From: Pagrus major
Taxonomy: Eukaryota; Chordata; Actinopteri; Spariformes; Sparidae
Direction: 5' to 3'
Assembly (NCBI RefSeq): GCF_040436345.1
Contig: NC_133230.1
Span: 27,057,051-27,121,050 of the forward strand
DNA: 64,000 nt
Position 1 is the first letter of the stretch, and every line of letters starts with the position of its first letter. Shown here one piece after another: positions 26,697 to 39,330 of the stretch. The position numbers were made by a program, and so were the translations under genes. The notes under the pieces are model-generated. The model saw only the letters and a program-made list of their open reading frames with translations, was not told the origin of the DNA and ran no database searches.

Positions 26697-28400
26697 AGGA
26701 GGGCTACTTAACCCCAAACCCTAGTATCCAGTAGGTGGTGCCTTGTTGCAGCAGTCATCTACAGGTTTGAACTCCCTTCTCCCATTGTCTGAGAGCGCAC
26801 CTGAACACATTGTCAGTTCAGCACAACAGCCGGATGCACAGAGAACCATAAAATCAGCTGCACGCCCAACTCAAGCAGTCCCATCGGAACATGTTGCTGG
26901 AAGCATCAGCTTTCATCTGCGCAGCTGATACTAAAAGGGAGCAAACAACGTTTGGATTTTACCTCGGCCTAGGCCGCAATCTTTTATCTCGCTGGACGAG
27001 CCAAAGACTGTCCCGTGTTTACCAAACACGTCCAGGACGTTGCACAACCCAGTCTCTCTCATCCCTGCAGAAGGGTTACTGCGGTAACTGCTGGTTGTGA
27101 TGGTCAGTGCCCAAATTCATTTCCTTCACTGTTCCTTTGATACTAAATATTACGTTTAAAGTGAACACTTCTTTTGAGACAATTTTCCAGTCTGGTTATT
27201 GGTCCCTGATTCCAGGGTGGTGCCCCGTTTTATTGGTATAATTAATAATTGTATTATTAATATTAATAAATACTATTAGTAATTAAATAGAGGTTTCTCT
27301 CTATATAGAGACATTTTCTGTCCAGCTTACCCAGCTTGTGAACAGGAGTTTGATGATTACCTCACTCTGGTCCTCAAACTGGTCCTCCGTTTCACACACG
27401 TTTCGCACAGGTTTCTATCACGTTCAGTTCACCTCCAAGCAGCAGCACGGCTTCAACAATTTAGACACCTACTCGGGGAGCCTTGACTACAGTTGCACTG
27501 TCGCACCTTCACTGCTTCAAGTTTCATCCGCCACACATGGATCATCTGCATGTGACACTGCACAGACCACCCCCCTCAAAAATCAAAAATTAAAGACAAA
27601 GAAAACTCAAGCCAAACTTCTCCCTTCACTCGCCTCTCCTCCACTACTCCATCACCAGGTGTTATTCCAAAAGCCACAAGCTTTGTCGCCTTCATACCCT
27701 CACCCCAAGGCATGGACAAAAAGGTAGACCAGTGCTGCAGTTAGGAGGTTGATCTGAAATAACTTCAACGGATCTGGCTGCAGCATGCCTCAGTGCAGAT
27801 TCCTGCATGTGTGCTCCTTCTTTGGCTGTGGCCGCTGTCGGCCTGCCCGTCTCCACAACCCAACCAACCAATAATTAATCACGTCCACTTCAACGCCCAT
27901 CAACATCCCAGCACTGGGAAATTTGATCACATAAATCTTCCCATTAACAACTTCTCCTTACCTTCCTGCTGCACAAACGGCATCTCTTCCTTTTAGGTCA
28001 CCTGACATTTTCCATGCACATAATTCGTCAAGGTTGGTCAGACTTTCCTCACTTGCTGTCACTGGATCTGCATACCATCACTTCCAACACAGAACACATG
28101 ACTCAAGCCTACCAATGCTACACCCGCTCCCATTTCCAAGATCTGCACAATGCCGAGTTGCATCTCTGTCTTTGAGGGAGCTTTTTGAGGGTCTGCCAGC
28201 CTGGAAGATGCCGTTGTTCAGCAGCCGCTCAACACTTCATCAACATTGCACTCATACTCAATTGCCCTCTTCAACATCGTACTCATATTCCACCTCAATA
28301 AACTATCATGTACATCTCATTGATGGTGTTGTCCTTGCTCATGAACTTCAACTGAGCGCTAAATAAATTTGTACCTTTCAAATTCAGAGCACACAGCAGT
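26697..28400. other. GC-richer, C-rich block of unknown origin (possible retroelement remnant)
   Basis: This stretch is visibly richer in C and has longer open frames than the flanking AT-rich DNA, but no frame shows a recognisable domain, splice pattern or conserved motif. It contains the shared repeat arm at 27.12-27.29 kb and ends with an AATAAA at about 28362, suggesting an inserted transcribed element. Function and class unknown. Confidence 0.3.
27120..27290 (+). repeat. repeat arm shared in inverted orientation with 44.40-44.56 kb
   Basis: TTTTGAGACAATTTTCCAGT, then GGTTATTGGTCCCTGATTCC, AGGGTGGTGCC, then an AT-rich run, aligns with the reverse complement of 44400-44560 (TTTTTGAGACTG, AGTCCCTGACTCCAGGGTGG, TGCC, AT-rich run). 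It looks like the end of a dispersed element, possibly an LTR. Class not determined. Confidence 0.5.
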
Positions 28401-28588
28401 ATTAACTCTGACACCACCATAAAGACTCATTATAAAGTTACAATATGTCCAGTATGCATCTAAGTTTCTAAACATCAATTAGCACAAGCCCTTTATTTAT
28501 ATATATGCAGTATGCATACATACATAGGTTATATATGACCAAGGTGAGTTTACTGACCTCTGCATGCTCTTTATTATGCCTTTAAGTC

Positions 28589-28590
<2 letters not shown>

Positions 28591-28643
<53 letters not shown>

Positions 28644-28655
28644 GTGTGTGTGTGT
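28591..28655. repeat. TG dinucleotide microsatellite, 65 bases
   Basis: Nearly pure TG repeat with one C interruption. It generates a spurious poly-Cys/Val frame. Confidence 0.97.
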
Positions 28656-30334
28656 TAAAAAGAATGCTGTCATGGCTAAACTGGTGGGTGTCAATCTAAC
28701 TCACAAGAGTCAAAACCAACTGTCCTCCGGATGGGTCAAGGTGACAGGTATTTGTCTTCAGTCCTGTATAGGATAGAACCTGATGGTTACTGCTACTGTT
28801 GCTCCAGATGGGGAACGTTAAAATTTAATGGCTACACAGTGCACTGATTATAAAACAGGGTTTAAAATGGAGTGAGTGAGCTCCAGAGAGAAAATGTAGG
28901 AAATTATAATTCATTGCTTGTAAGCCACTGACTGTGCCAAAACAACCAAGCTTTGAGGGGCTATAAACAGAGCAGAACCGAGGGAGTCGACACAGAGTTC
29001 AGGAAGTCAGCCAGCATCCCAATATTTTACCCGTTTCATCCAAACTCAGAGTTGTGAATCATGATGAAATCTTCTCGCTAAGTGATTTCTAGGCCTTCAT
29101 GAACTATCACAGGGTCTACTATCCTGGAGTCCCACACCCAAAAGCTCTGTTCTCTCTTTCCCCATTTCTCTCATTGGCCTGTAAACCTGATTAACATCAG
29201 AACCAACAGTGAGCGCAGGGGTCAGAGTGTTAATGCGGAAAATGACTACCACACTTTTCTCTGGGTCGCACTTCCCTTGCATTGAGCTGAACAAGAGGGA
29301 AGGAGGGTGGGAGATCACAGGGTCTACCGGAGGGGAGGGGGGGTTCAAGCGGACCATGGCCCTGTGCATTGCATGAAAGCCAGTCAAGCATAATCAGTCA
29401 TCCACACAGTACAGGAACATGCCTGCTGTTAAGTTGTTTACATATCCCCAAAATGACTCTGGAGTGGGTAATAAGTGCAAATCAATGAGCAGAGAGGGAG
29501 AGATTTAGGCAAATGTTGCAGCCCCTGATGTAGCCCAGGCTGACAGTACATACCCATATGATGGATTAGTGCAGCTGGCAAATTACATCTCTCTAATTGT
29601 GCTTTGCAAAGTGCGTTACAATGTATCACTCATGCTTTAATCTCAGCTAAACACAGGACTGATGTTTGATGGATGTTTGATGATTATTTTTGGTGCTTTG
29701 GAGTTTTGTTTTGTGTAAAGTAGGATGAAACATGCATAAGGATAATTCCACTTTATCAGAGTGGATCTTATTTAAGGCTTTGGAATCTATGTTCCTAACG
29801 TTCATCACAGTTTAGGGTCCCGCTTCCTGCTTCAACTTTGGGCCACTCTACTTTAAAGTTTCTGCAAAATGTCATTCAAACACATCTCAAGGCAAAAGTC
29901 TGTACACACAAATCTTGTTGCCATCACTGAGGGGGCATCTCCTTAAAATATTTGCTTGTCTGAATGCCATTTGTCCTTAGAACTTAATGATTTTCTACTT
30001 GTACCTTTGCTTTCTAGGTAACATTACTTTTGAAAATTTTGTCTTGGAAATTGGGAAGAACCTGTTGAGTTCTCAGCTGCTCCAACAGTCATGACAAACT
30101 TTGGAACAAAACTGAATGCAAAATAGACAAGCCTTTACTTCACAAAGACTGGCCCTGTCTGAGACCCTCACACTACACTAAGATAGTAATGACATATATC
30201 CACTGGGTGTGCAGAGGACCAAGATCATCACCAGATGCATAATCGTTATAATAATAAACAGAAGCTCACTGTCTTGTTGTGCCTGTGACTCACACAACTC
30301 TACACCATATATTCGCTGGCAGCGTTCGAGTTCA

Positions 30335-30720
30335 ATGTAATATAAGACAAGATAAGATAAGAATTCATAGGTCCCTCACCGGGGAAGTTCACCTGTTATA
30401 GCAGCTTACAGATTGAGTGAAAGATAAGGGAATTGAAACAAGATAAAATCCAGGCAAAAATAGAATTCACAATAGAACAGAAACATAAAAACATAAAATA
30501 CTACTGTTAATAAAGATAAAGACTATATACACTTTCCACACACAGATATGACCAAGGTGGACAATTGCACTCAAAATTGTAACACACACGTGTATTATTA
30601 TACTAAAAAAAGTATATACGATTAATAAATATAATGCACGTAGAAAAAGCAAGATTGCACAGAAAGCAAACAAGAATTGCGTGGGAAAGTTGCACAGGGC
30701 AAATGTGAGGGATGTACTGT
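30335..30720 (-). repeat. LINE 3' UTR fragment with an AAGATA-type tail
   Basis: Begins with AAGATAAGATAAGA on the plus strand, next to a CACCGGGGAAGTTCACCTG block that corresponds to the CCCC/GGGG hairpin of the 7.4 kb element, followed by A-rich sequence with many TATAC and AAATA words. On the minus strand it reads as the truncated 3' end of a related LINE with a different tail unit. Confidence 0.5.
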
Positions 30721-33700
30721 ATGTATATATGTACTTTATGAAATGAATACATAGAAGGTGTCTCTGAGATACAGTACGTAGTGCTGTGGTGTTAGTGGTG
30801 GGTTATGATGGTTTATGATGAGAGAGAAAATAGCATTGTTACATTTATGAGATCTTTGTGCTAACAGCTGACAGCTGTTGGAATAATTGACCTGCGGTAG
30901 CACTTCTAACAGAATGCTGCTGAAGGAGATGCCTATCACCTCCTGTCTGTCTGTAGTGCCTGAGAACGCCCACTAATTATACTTTATGTTCGGGCGTATC
31001 AAGTGGAGACCACACAATGAAAAAAATATATTCCACTGCACATCAGCTTATGTTGTGTGTTCAATGTAGCCTGAGCGTAAAAGGGCAACAAACACAGGTA
31101 GTAGACCTACTAATACTACTATTAATCATACAGATTGCAAACAAAACAGTTCCGCTGTTAATCTGGACCAATATATTTAAATTTATCATCAAAAGTGAGT
31201 GCACCCACTCTCCTACATCTCAGCAATTATTTTAGTTGTATAATATTATTCTAATTAATAGCGATGACAGTCAAACGTAAACTGAGGTTACAGTAAAACT
31301 AGAATGTTCTATTAAAGTCAGTATATGTAACTTTTGCGAAACAGTTACTGTAACAAAACAGTAACTACAGGAGTAGAGGAGTGTAACATCAGCACAAATA
31401 TTAAAAAAAGTGAAGTGACTTAATGCAGCAACTTCTAACATAAGTTTGTTAATATTAGCATTAGCTACTATAACCCTCACACCAGACTGAGTGAAAGCTG
31501 TAGCAGGAAAACTCCCACAGTGTATTGAACTGAGCGTCTATTAAAGTTTCAGAGTTCCACTTTAATACATCATTCATTCTTTAAGAGTTACATGGTCTCC
31601 TGAGGAAATGAAGGCGGTCTGAAATGTTAACAAAGCGGAGGACAAAGCAGTTTCAAATGCATCGTGTTTCATAAGAATCAACACTCTGATTTTCACTCTT
31701 AACAATCCACATACAATCTGACGCCTCCAAAAACAATCAGACTCATCTCTTTCTCTGGAAATCCACATTATCCACTGTGATCTCATGTTTCCATGCGGGG
31801 CCTCCTACTACTGGATGGTAATCACAGGCAGGGTTAGTCGAGGTCAGGCCTGTCAGTTTAGCTCCCAGGAGAAGCTCTAAAGGCCAAGAATCCAAGCTAT
31901 TTTTGAAGTCTACTGGGGGCTAAGGCTGAGACCAATTTGAGAATGACTGTAACACAGGAAACTAATCAGTTAAATGCATGTAGGTGGAGTTTCTCAGAGT
32001 TTAGTTAAAGTGCTTCACATCAAGAGGTTTATCTGACATTAAAGAACAGCATACCTTGCTGGTGTCTGATGTGAACAAGTGAACACAAATAGGGATTTTG
32101 ATGGGTGGTACTGCCTGTAGATGGACTGTGCATGGAAACAACTACTGTGTGTAGGGGGAAAAAAATGTTGGTACCTTGAGAAAGATCACAGGTTGGGAAG
32201 TTCTTTAATAAGGCAGCACTGATGTTGATGTCTTCACCTCACAATCCCTGAGCCTCTTACCAGGGCTGACACTAGGGTTGGGCGATATCTGCCAAACTGG
32301 CATATGACGATGTCTACAGTGAAACATCGTGATGAATGATGACATTGTTGTTTATGAATTTTTGGCAGCGTGTCCCCTCAGTGTTGTCGTAAGGCAGCAG
32401 TTGCTTATTAGCTCACCACTGTAGCCACCGCTGTTTCCCACCGTCGCTCTGACATGAATCTCCAACTGTCTCACCCTGCAGAGGAAACTATCTCCCGTTA
32501 CCACCGACATACATCCCTGTGCCAGGTTTAAAAGGGTCCTTGTCTCTGCACCACATGTCCGTAACTTAGCTTTGTCCAGCCTCATATGCATAAAACACGT
32601 TGCCAAGGAAGCTAAGCTAAGAAAACTGTGCATAAAAACAGCATGACTGGCAGAAACAGTGGCCCACGGGAAAAGAAACACTGCTACCACAAATTAAAGT
32701 AAAGTTACACTCAGTCCTGTCTGATGTGGCTGCCCCTGTGGTTACTGACAGGGATGAAAAGAGTACAGTAATCTTTTACTCAAGTAAACCACACCATGTA
32801 ACACAAATGCGAGGCAACGTAGTGGTTGTTGACACTCTCCTCTGGAGAAAGAGTTACAACACTCTCACACATCTCTGAACAACATTCTGAGTCTGGTACA
32901 GTGCAAAGTCCTCCTTAATCTGCTCCAGACTAAACCTAACTTCTTATCCATTCTGAATTTCATTTCATAGGTAGGTTTCATAACCTGTCCACTCAATCTT
33001 GTCCCACTGCGCTCCTCGAAGTTTTTAAAACAGAACGAGTACCCAGCTGTCACAACTTTGACAGAGACCTCACACACTTCAATGAAGGTAAAAATTCCTC
33101 ATTAGTGAATATAAAGGTCGCAGCTGGAGGATCAACCACAAAGTTGTTGCTCAAGCAACACTGTGTTTGTGTTTGATTTGGGTCACTTAGCATCCTCACC
33201 GGGTGGTGCATTAAATCAGTTCAGACAACTCACATTTAAAAAGGTTTATTACAGCAGGAGAAAATATCTTAACCCCTACTAGGAGCCTGCAGGTGGCATC
33301 TGGTGTGGTGGGGCTGAAAGAACTGGTAATAGTGATACAGAGCAGCAGTGGCACCGGCAGGGCAGAGGGAGCGATGGGAATTTGGAGTGTGTTTGGTTGA
33401 TGGTTGTGGAGAGTGAGGCATGTCACATGTGTATACAGCAGTGCTACTGGAGTTGACTGACTGAACTAGCTCACTGGTGCACTACTTGGCTTTTTTTTGC
33501 CAAGGTGAAATAATGATAACCTAAAGCATAACCAATTATAAAGTCATCCTTAATTTACTGAACCGGTTACAGTGTCACATCTCTGGACAATATGTAATAG
33601 TGAGTATTTTGATTCAAAATGAAAAATTGGTTATATTAAGATGAATATGAATATGAATTTTGCTGGCCTTCATGGGCTTTTTATGGGCAGGTTTTGGATT

Positions 33701-34891
33701 ACAAGCAGTGGAATTTGAGACAATCACTGTCCATGGCATCTTCTTACCAGCCGGACTGCCCCAGGGATGATTGGGAAGAGATCCAGGATGGGAGTCACAT
33801 GTCAGATGGTACAGTGTGTGCCATGCAGACTGAAACTCAGTGAAAAGCTCAAAAATCACAAGTCAATTAAAATACAATATATCTTACTGCTTTATCCTCG
33901 TTTAATAAGAAATATTGAGACATTTAAGCTGTTAGACTGCTGAACACTCCATTGTAGCTGTTGATGGCTGAGGGTTAAGGTGAGAGCTGCCTGTCATTTA
34001 AACATCATGCGACATATAGCCGGGGCCTGAGGCGGTCGCCTGGAGGGCCTGCCGGGTCACACTGGTCAGGTCTACACGCAGACAGACATGTGTCCTGGGA
34101 GCGCTCAGCACTGAGTGTTGAGCATCATAGCTGAGACAGACCTATCCCTATTTCTTCACCTTCACAACAAACACGGGCCTCCATTTATCAAAGCCAAGTC
34201 TTGGCCCGGGCTAGTGACACACTGGGGCTGCAGTTGTCATCTAGGCCATACATTATGTCAGTTAAAGCTGTTTTTTATTAGCTGGATGACAGATAGTTCT
34301 TTAATTGTTTTGTTATTTTTTTGTCTTCATGTGAGAAAACACGGGCTCGAACGTGGGAATGTGTGGATTCTGCTGTTGCTATGTTTGGATAGAAAAATGG
34401 GAAAGCCTTAAAGAACATGTGCGATAGGGTTTCTAGAGCGGTGATATACAGAGAGCTGATAGCACAGTGAGGTGTATCCAGTTCTCGGGACGTGTTTTAG
34501 TTAAACATGAACACCGACGGCCTCGTGATAAATCATAAACTTGTAGAGCTGAGTCTCTCACTGTGGTAGGGAGGTTATGTTGCCTTAAACTTTGACACAA
34601 GTCTGAAGGTGAGAGGTGAAAGTGCCACCTCTGATTTTAGGAAACAAGACTTTAGTTTATCACCAGCATATTTCAAAACACGTTCGTCCAATGCAGTAGT
34701 GTCTTATTTTGTTGTCTTGTGACCAGGTTTAACGGATTAATGTCTACTTGTCACCTGACATCTTCAGTTGCACATCTATGGGTTATGAACAGGTTAACCA
34801 AAGAAAACATCTACAAATACATGATGAATTGAATTTTACATTGTCAGAAAGCTAATTGAAGGAGTGTGAGTTCTAGACTTATGGGCATATT

Positions 34892-34960
34892 TGGGAGCAC
34901 GATGGCTCAGTCGTTAACACTGTTGCCCTGTCACAGCTTGGGCAAGGCATTTCTGTTTGG
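34892..34960 (+). repeat. short SINE head fragment
   Basis: GCACGATGGCTCAGTCGTTA, then ACACTGTTGCC, matches the tRNA-like head (A box) of the fish SINE families in this window. It diverges after about 45 bases and there is no tail. Confidence 0.35.
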
Positions 34961-36755
34961 ATGCATCTCCCCGTGCTTGTCCTTGCTTCTTCGTGCTTGT
35001 TGTTAAAACATTTTTCTGCTCCTGAGGTTGCTGCTTGGGTGGAAGCTGTAAGTGTTGGCCCCAAGACCTTTACTGTCGGACCACAATCAATGCAGTATTA
35101 CCAACAGACACAGTGGAGGCTTACTAAGGTATTACTAAAGAATAATTCCAGTCCAACAGAACTTAAGTCTCACTTTTGTTGTTAGGTGCATTGTTTCAAT
35201 CAGTAATAATAACACTGTAATCGTATTAAATTACAAGATCTGGCAATACAGGGGCCTCAACACAGCTCTGTCAGATGGGTCAACAAAGATGAGCTCATGT
35301 TTAGTGATGTCGCCATGATCCCAGATCTCATCTATAAACTTTGTGAGTATAAATGTATTATTACTAACAGAAACGATAGTAACAACCCAGGTGATGATGA
35401 CCCAGGTTGGAATTATCATTTAAAGCCTTCAAAATATACTTGAATACTGCATACAGGACACTATATGCTATAATGACAGCAAGCCACTTACTGCAGTAAC
35501 AAGAGTAATCTAAGTATTTAAACATTCTCATTCAAGGAAAACTTGTTACTGTAATTTAATTTACATTTGCTTCGTCCTCTTTGTGCTAAACTGTCTTTGT
35601 TCTGACCATCTGTGGATTTGATGAAATTCTGTATTTTTCATATAGTTGGACTGCTCCTTCAAGGAGCTGCTTCGCACAGCTTTTATTGTTTCCTTTGCTG
35701 TTCACTGTGCAGCGATAAATGTGTTGATATCCCCGTCATAGTTTGTATAAGGGTATAACAGTTTTTATTTTTCTCTATAGGCAGCTCTGCAGCAGCTACC
35801 GATGGGACGCTGCAGAAGCTTCACTCTCTGAAGCAGAGCAGCGGGCTGGACCCACGATTATTTGTCTGTTACAAGCTTGGCTTTAACTCAGATGTATTCC
35901 AGATGTTACAGATGTTATGAACACATTATTGCGGCTGGTAGAGACCCAACTGTGAAACCAACCATAACAGGCCCAGCCTCAGTACCACTGGTGGAAGTTG
36001 AAGAGTTTGACTTGCTGTTGTTTCTTTTGGTTACAGGCCTCCAGGGCCTCTAAAGGCTTTCCTTGATTTATTCAGGAAATCTGAGACAGGGGCAGAGAGA
36101 TAATGAGGATTTTCAGTAGCATGTTGAAGGTGTAGAGACTGATACTTGGTGTACTATATCCGCAGTGCAACGTTAATGTCCTCGTTATAATGGTATGTAA
36201 CAGACACTTTCTGTATGTTCGATGTCAACAAATCACTTCTTCTGGATCTTGCTGAAGCAACCTAAACTACACATTTGTTGTGTGTACATGCAGTGTTTGA
36301 AGTGGAAAAATATACATATTAGTACTCCCAGTATACACATGTTGCCATGTGTATCGGCTGGCATCAACAAATCATTAAGTATTACATTCTCAAATCAAAT
36401 TTAAGTCAAGTAGAGCCTTATTGTCATCACAACTAGAACATGGCAGACATGGAATGATGCTCTCTTTGGACAATATAGTGCAACATAGGCAGGTTAAAAG
36501 ACAAGATTTGAAGACACTATACTGAAAAAGGCAAAGGACTAAGTGGTGGGATATACATGCATGCCATACATACTACATCATCATACCATACATACTGCTC
36601 ACTACCTTCAGTGTATTATTAAGTATAAGAAATTTTGAATTCCTCCAGTGAATAGAAGATACTAGGAGAGATGTAAAATGTGTAAAACATGAATTTACTT
36701 AACCAAGAGGAGAGCCATTTTAATTGTTACAGTAAAAAACAACTTCAAAAATCAT

Positions 36756-36840
36756 TCTTCTTTGAAGAAGCCTCTTGGATGAGAGGTGAAACGTCTTCAA
36801 GAAACTGAAACAAGTCCAGCTGCCTACGATACAGCACTTA
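36756..36840 (-). repeat. solo copy of the Penelope-associated box
   Basis: Read on the minus strand, this stretch matches the segment at about 46850-46920 closely over some 75 bases: GGCAGCTGGAC, then TTCTTGAAGACGTTTCACC, TCTCATC and AAGAGGCTTC. No reverse transcriptase sequence accompanies it. It is interpreted as an isolated fragment of the same retroelement family, 450 bases upstream of the rdh14-like gene. Confidence 0.6.
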
Positions 36841-37301
36841 GAATATATTGAAATTTGTTTCTTAGAATATTCTTTTTTTTTTTTTTTTTGGTGCCACTGA
36901 GAGCTCAAAACAGCAACAGAGGTGTTTCCAGATAACACTTACTAAAACATCTATAATCTGATACTGAAACTGTGGAACATTTGTTTTTCTTTCGTTGCCT
37001 GTAATCACACATGATCTTATTGGAAACTGTCTCAAAACTGGATATCTGAAAAACAAAAACACCTTTGACTGCCAAATCTAGAATATTATAATATTAAATG
37101 TGGTGTTATAATGGCGGATGAAAAAGGGAAATGACATGATGAAATACAAGGTTGAATGGCTGAGAAGCCACATTTACGAGTTTACGCAAAGGCAACTGTC
37201 ACCCGCTGTGAATTCTGGGTAATGAAGTATTTATATGTTTTTAAGTCATGAAGCTAACACCTTCGACGTTAACTGTGAACGGCAGCTCCGCATGAAGCAG
37301 G

Positions 37302-39151
37302 ATGATGAGAGGAAAGACGGTGATAGTGACCGGTGCTAACAGCGGGACAGGGAGAGCCACAGCAGCGGGCGTCGTGACGCTGCAGGGCCGTGTGATAATG
37401 GCCTGTCGGGACATGAGCAGGGCGGAGGAGGCGGCTCAGGAGATCCGACAGGAGACTGGAGCAGACAGCGCACAGCTAGTCGTCAAACAGCTGGACCTCT
37501 CCTCACTCACATCTGTACACACTTTCTGTCAAGACATAATAAAGGTAGCTGCTGTGGAGAGCTGTTTGTTATAAAGCGAGGTTCGCTTTGTAGGCTGTAC
37601 AACTAACGTGCCTGCGTGAAAAGAACGTCAAGCCAAACGTCATTCAAAGTTATGCATTTTTTAGAGAAGTGACCACGAGTGTCTCAAAGTAGTGTTATGT
37701 ACCCCACGAAAGTCGGCGATATATTTTCGAATGTACTAGAAAAAACATTCGGCTTGCATTTGATTTCACAAATATCACTTATTTAAGTACAATTTCAATT
37801 TTATAAGCTTGTCTCTTCCACTGACTGCTGCCAGCAAACGTGAGACTAAAATGTCACGCAGGACGTTTGAGTCAATCAGTTGCTGCTGAGTGGATTTAAT
37901 GAGAGCCGACTTTAAGAAAACCCCTCATAGATTTACGAAAGTGCGTTTGAAACACGTATTCATGAGCCAGTTAAGAGAGGCAGATGTTTGAATGGAGTTC
38001 ACACAGCTCAGGAGTTCCTGCATGTGCCACTGAAAACAGACAGTGTGTTACTCTTTGACTTTGTGAGTTCTAATAAATCTACAGCCTCGTTAACGTTTTA
38101 AATCACTGAATGCTTGAAGTTAAATGGCAGCAATATTTCTGAATGGTGGAAAATAAGATAAAGATTATTCTGTTATATATTATAATAAACAACAGATTAC
38201 ATCACACTCTTAAGTATTTGGTGTCTCAGCCAAAACAAGTGTTATTACGTGCTGAGCTGCACACAAGTTGCAGCTCAGCAAATGTCTGCCTGCCTTCTAT
38301 CATTCTATTTAAGTACAAACTTGGCATTGATATTCTGCAGACTAACTGCCAGGATAGTTTATCCTGTGCAGCTTTTGCAAACATCTAGAACTGAGATACC
38401 CTTTTGTATGTTTTGATTCACTGTCTTGACCATTAAAACAGACAATTCAAGAAAGCCTGGCGGTCAGAATGTACTGTAATGGACTGTCTCTAGGTGTGTT
38501 TCATAACCCCCTGTCCTCTGTGCTGCCGAACAGGAAGAACCTCGCTTAGACGTGCTGATCAACAACGCGGGTATCTACCAGTGTCCTTACACCAAAACAG
38601 AGGATGGCTTTGAGATGCAATTTGGAGTGAACCACCTGGGACATTTCCTGCTCACCCACCTGCTGCTGGACCTACTGAAACGATCAGCCCCCAGTCGCAT
38701 CGTGGTGGTCTCCTCCAAACTCTACAAAAACGGTCACATTAACTTTGAGGACTTGAACAGTGAGCAGAGCTACGACAAGGCCTCTGCATACAGTCGCAGC
38801 AAACTAGCCAACCTGCTGTTCACCTGCGAGCTGGCCCGTCGACTGGAGGGCAGCGGCGTTACGGTGAACGCTCTGACTCCAGGCATAGTGAGGACTAATC
38901 TGGGGAGGCATGTTCATGTCCCAGTGTTAGCGAAGCCCCTGTTTAACCTGCTCTCCTGGGGCTTGTTTAAGAGCCCAGAGGAAGGAGCTCAGACTTCAGT
39001 GTATTTGGCCTGCAGCCCAGATGTAGACGGTGTGCAGGGCAAGTGCTTCGCAGATTGTCAGCCTCAGACTCTGCTGGACAAGGCCACTGACCAGGAAGTG
39101 GCCAGTAAACTGTGGGACATTAGTGAAGTCATGGTGGGCATAACCACATAA
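37302..39151 (+). CDS. rdh14: RDH14-like retinol dehydrogenase (short-chain dehydrogenase/reductase), two exons
   Basis: Classical SDR enzyme, expected to interconvert retinol/retinal or related carbonyls with NADP(H) at intracellular membranes. Coding exons are 37302-37544 and 38534-39151, joined in phase 0 (AAAG|gtagct and gaacag|GAAGAA), giving 286 residues. Visible motifs are the cofactor-binding TGANSGTG (residues 10-17), NNAG (91-94), the structural Asn in VNHLG (114), the catalytic Ser in VVVSS (141-142) and YSRSK (Tyr167/Lys171). The C-terminus [12 protein letters not shown] and the segment [20 protein letters not shown] strongly resemble vertebrate RDH14, and the two-exon structure fits that family. 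Oddities: the start Met lies at the beginning of the Rossmann fold, so the roughly 40-residue N-terminal membrane anchor of RDH14 is absent. An in-frame TGA sits at 37293-37295, just upstream. Either an upstream exon exists or this is a shortened form. An out-of-frame ATG at 37292 opens a short frame overlapping the start. Family call is secure; which paralog is not. Confidence 0.93.
37545..38533 (+). other. rdh14: rdh14 intron
   Basis: A 989-base GT-AG intron between two phase-0 exons. No repeat or nested gene recognised. The acceptor tract before 38534 is CCTGTCCTCTGTGCTGCCGA. Confidence 0.85.
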
Positions 39152-39330
39152 GATCTGTATTCAATTCAAGCATGCTCATCCAGTAAACTTAACATGAAAG
39201 AGACAAGAGAATTGCCTTAATTCCTGAAATATTCTACATATTCAGTTCCTTGCCCAGTACAACATAAAGTGTTGATCAGTTCCAAAGCACACTGATGTCA
39301 CAGAAATTGGTTTTCTGCCAGCTATGGATG

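Larger units (their letters stand above)
1..37301. other. gene-poor region, no vertebrate exon recognised
   Basis: Apart from the repeats listed separately, I see no conserved protein segment, paired splice exons, tRNA gene or CpG island here. Open frames are short and occur on both strands at chance density. It may be intergenic or intronic for a gene whose exons lie outside. Conserved non-coding elements cannot be excluded by reading alone. Confidence 0.6.

Noticed and set aside
28564-28776. Poly-Cys/Val open frame
   Set aside because: Artefact of the TG microsatellite.
32270-32690. Possible hAT-type element (GGTTGGGCGATAT followed by a 112-codon minus frame)
   Set aside because: The opening words resemble a common fish repeat, but no matching second end or transposase motif was found.
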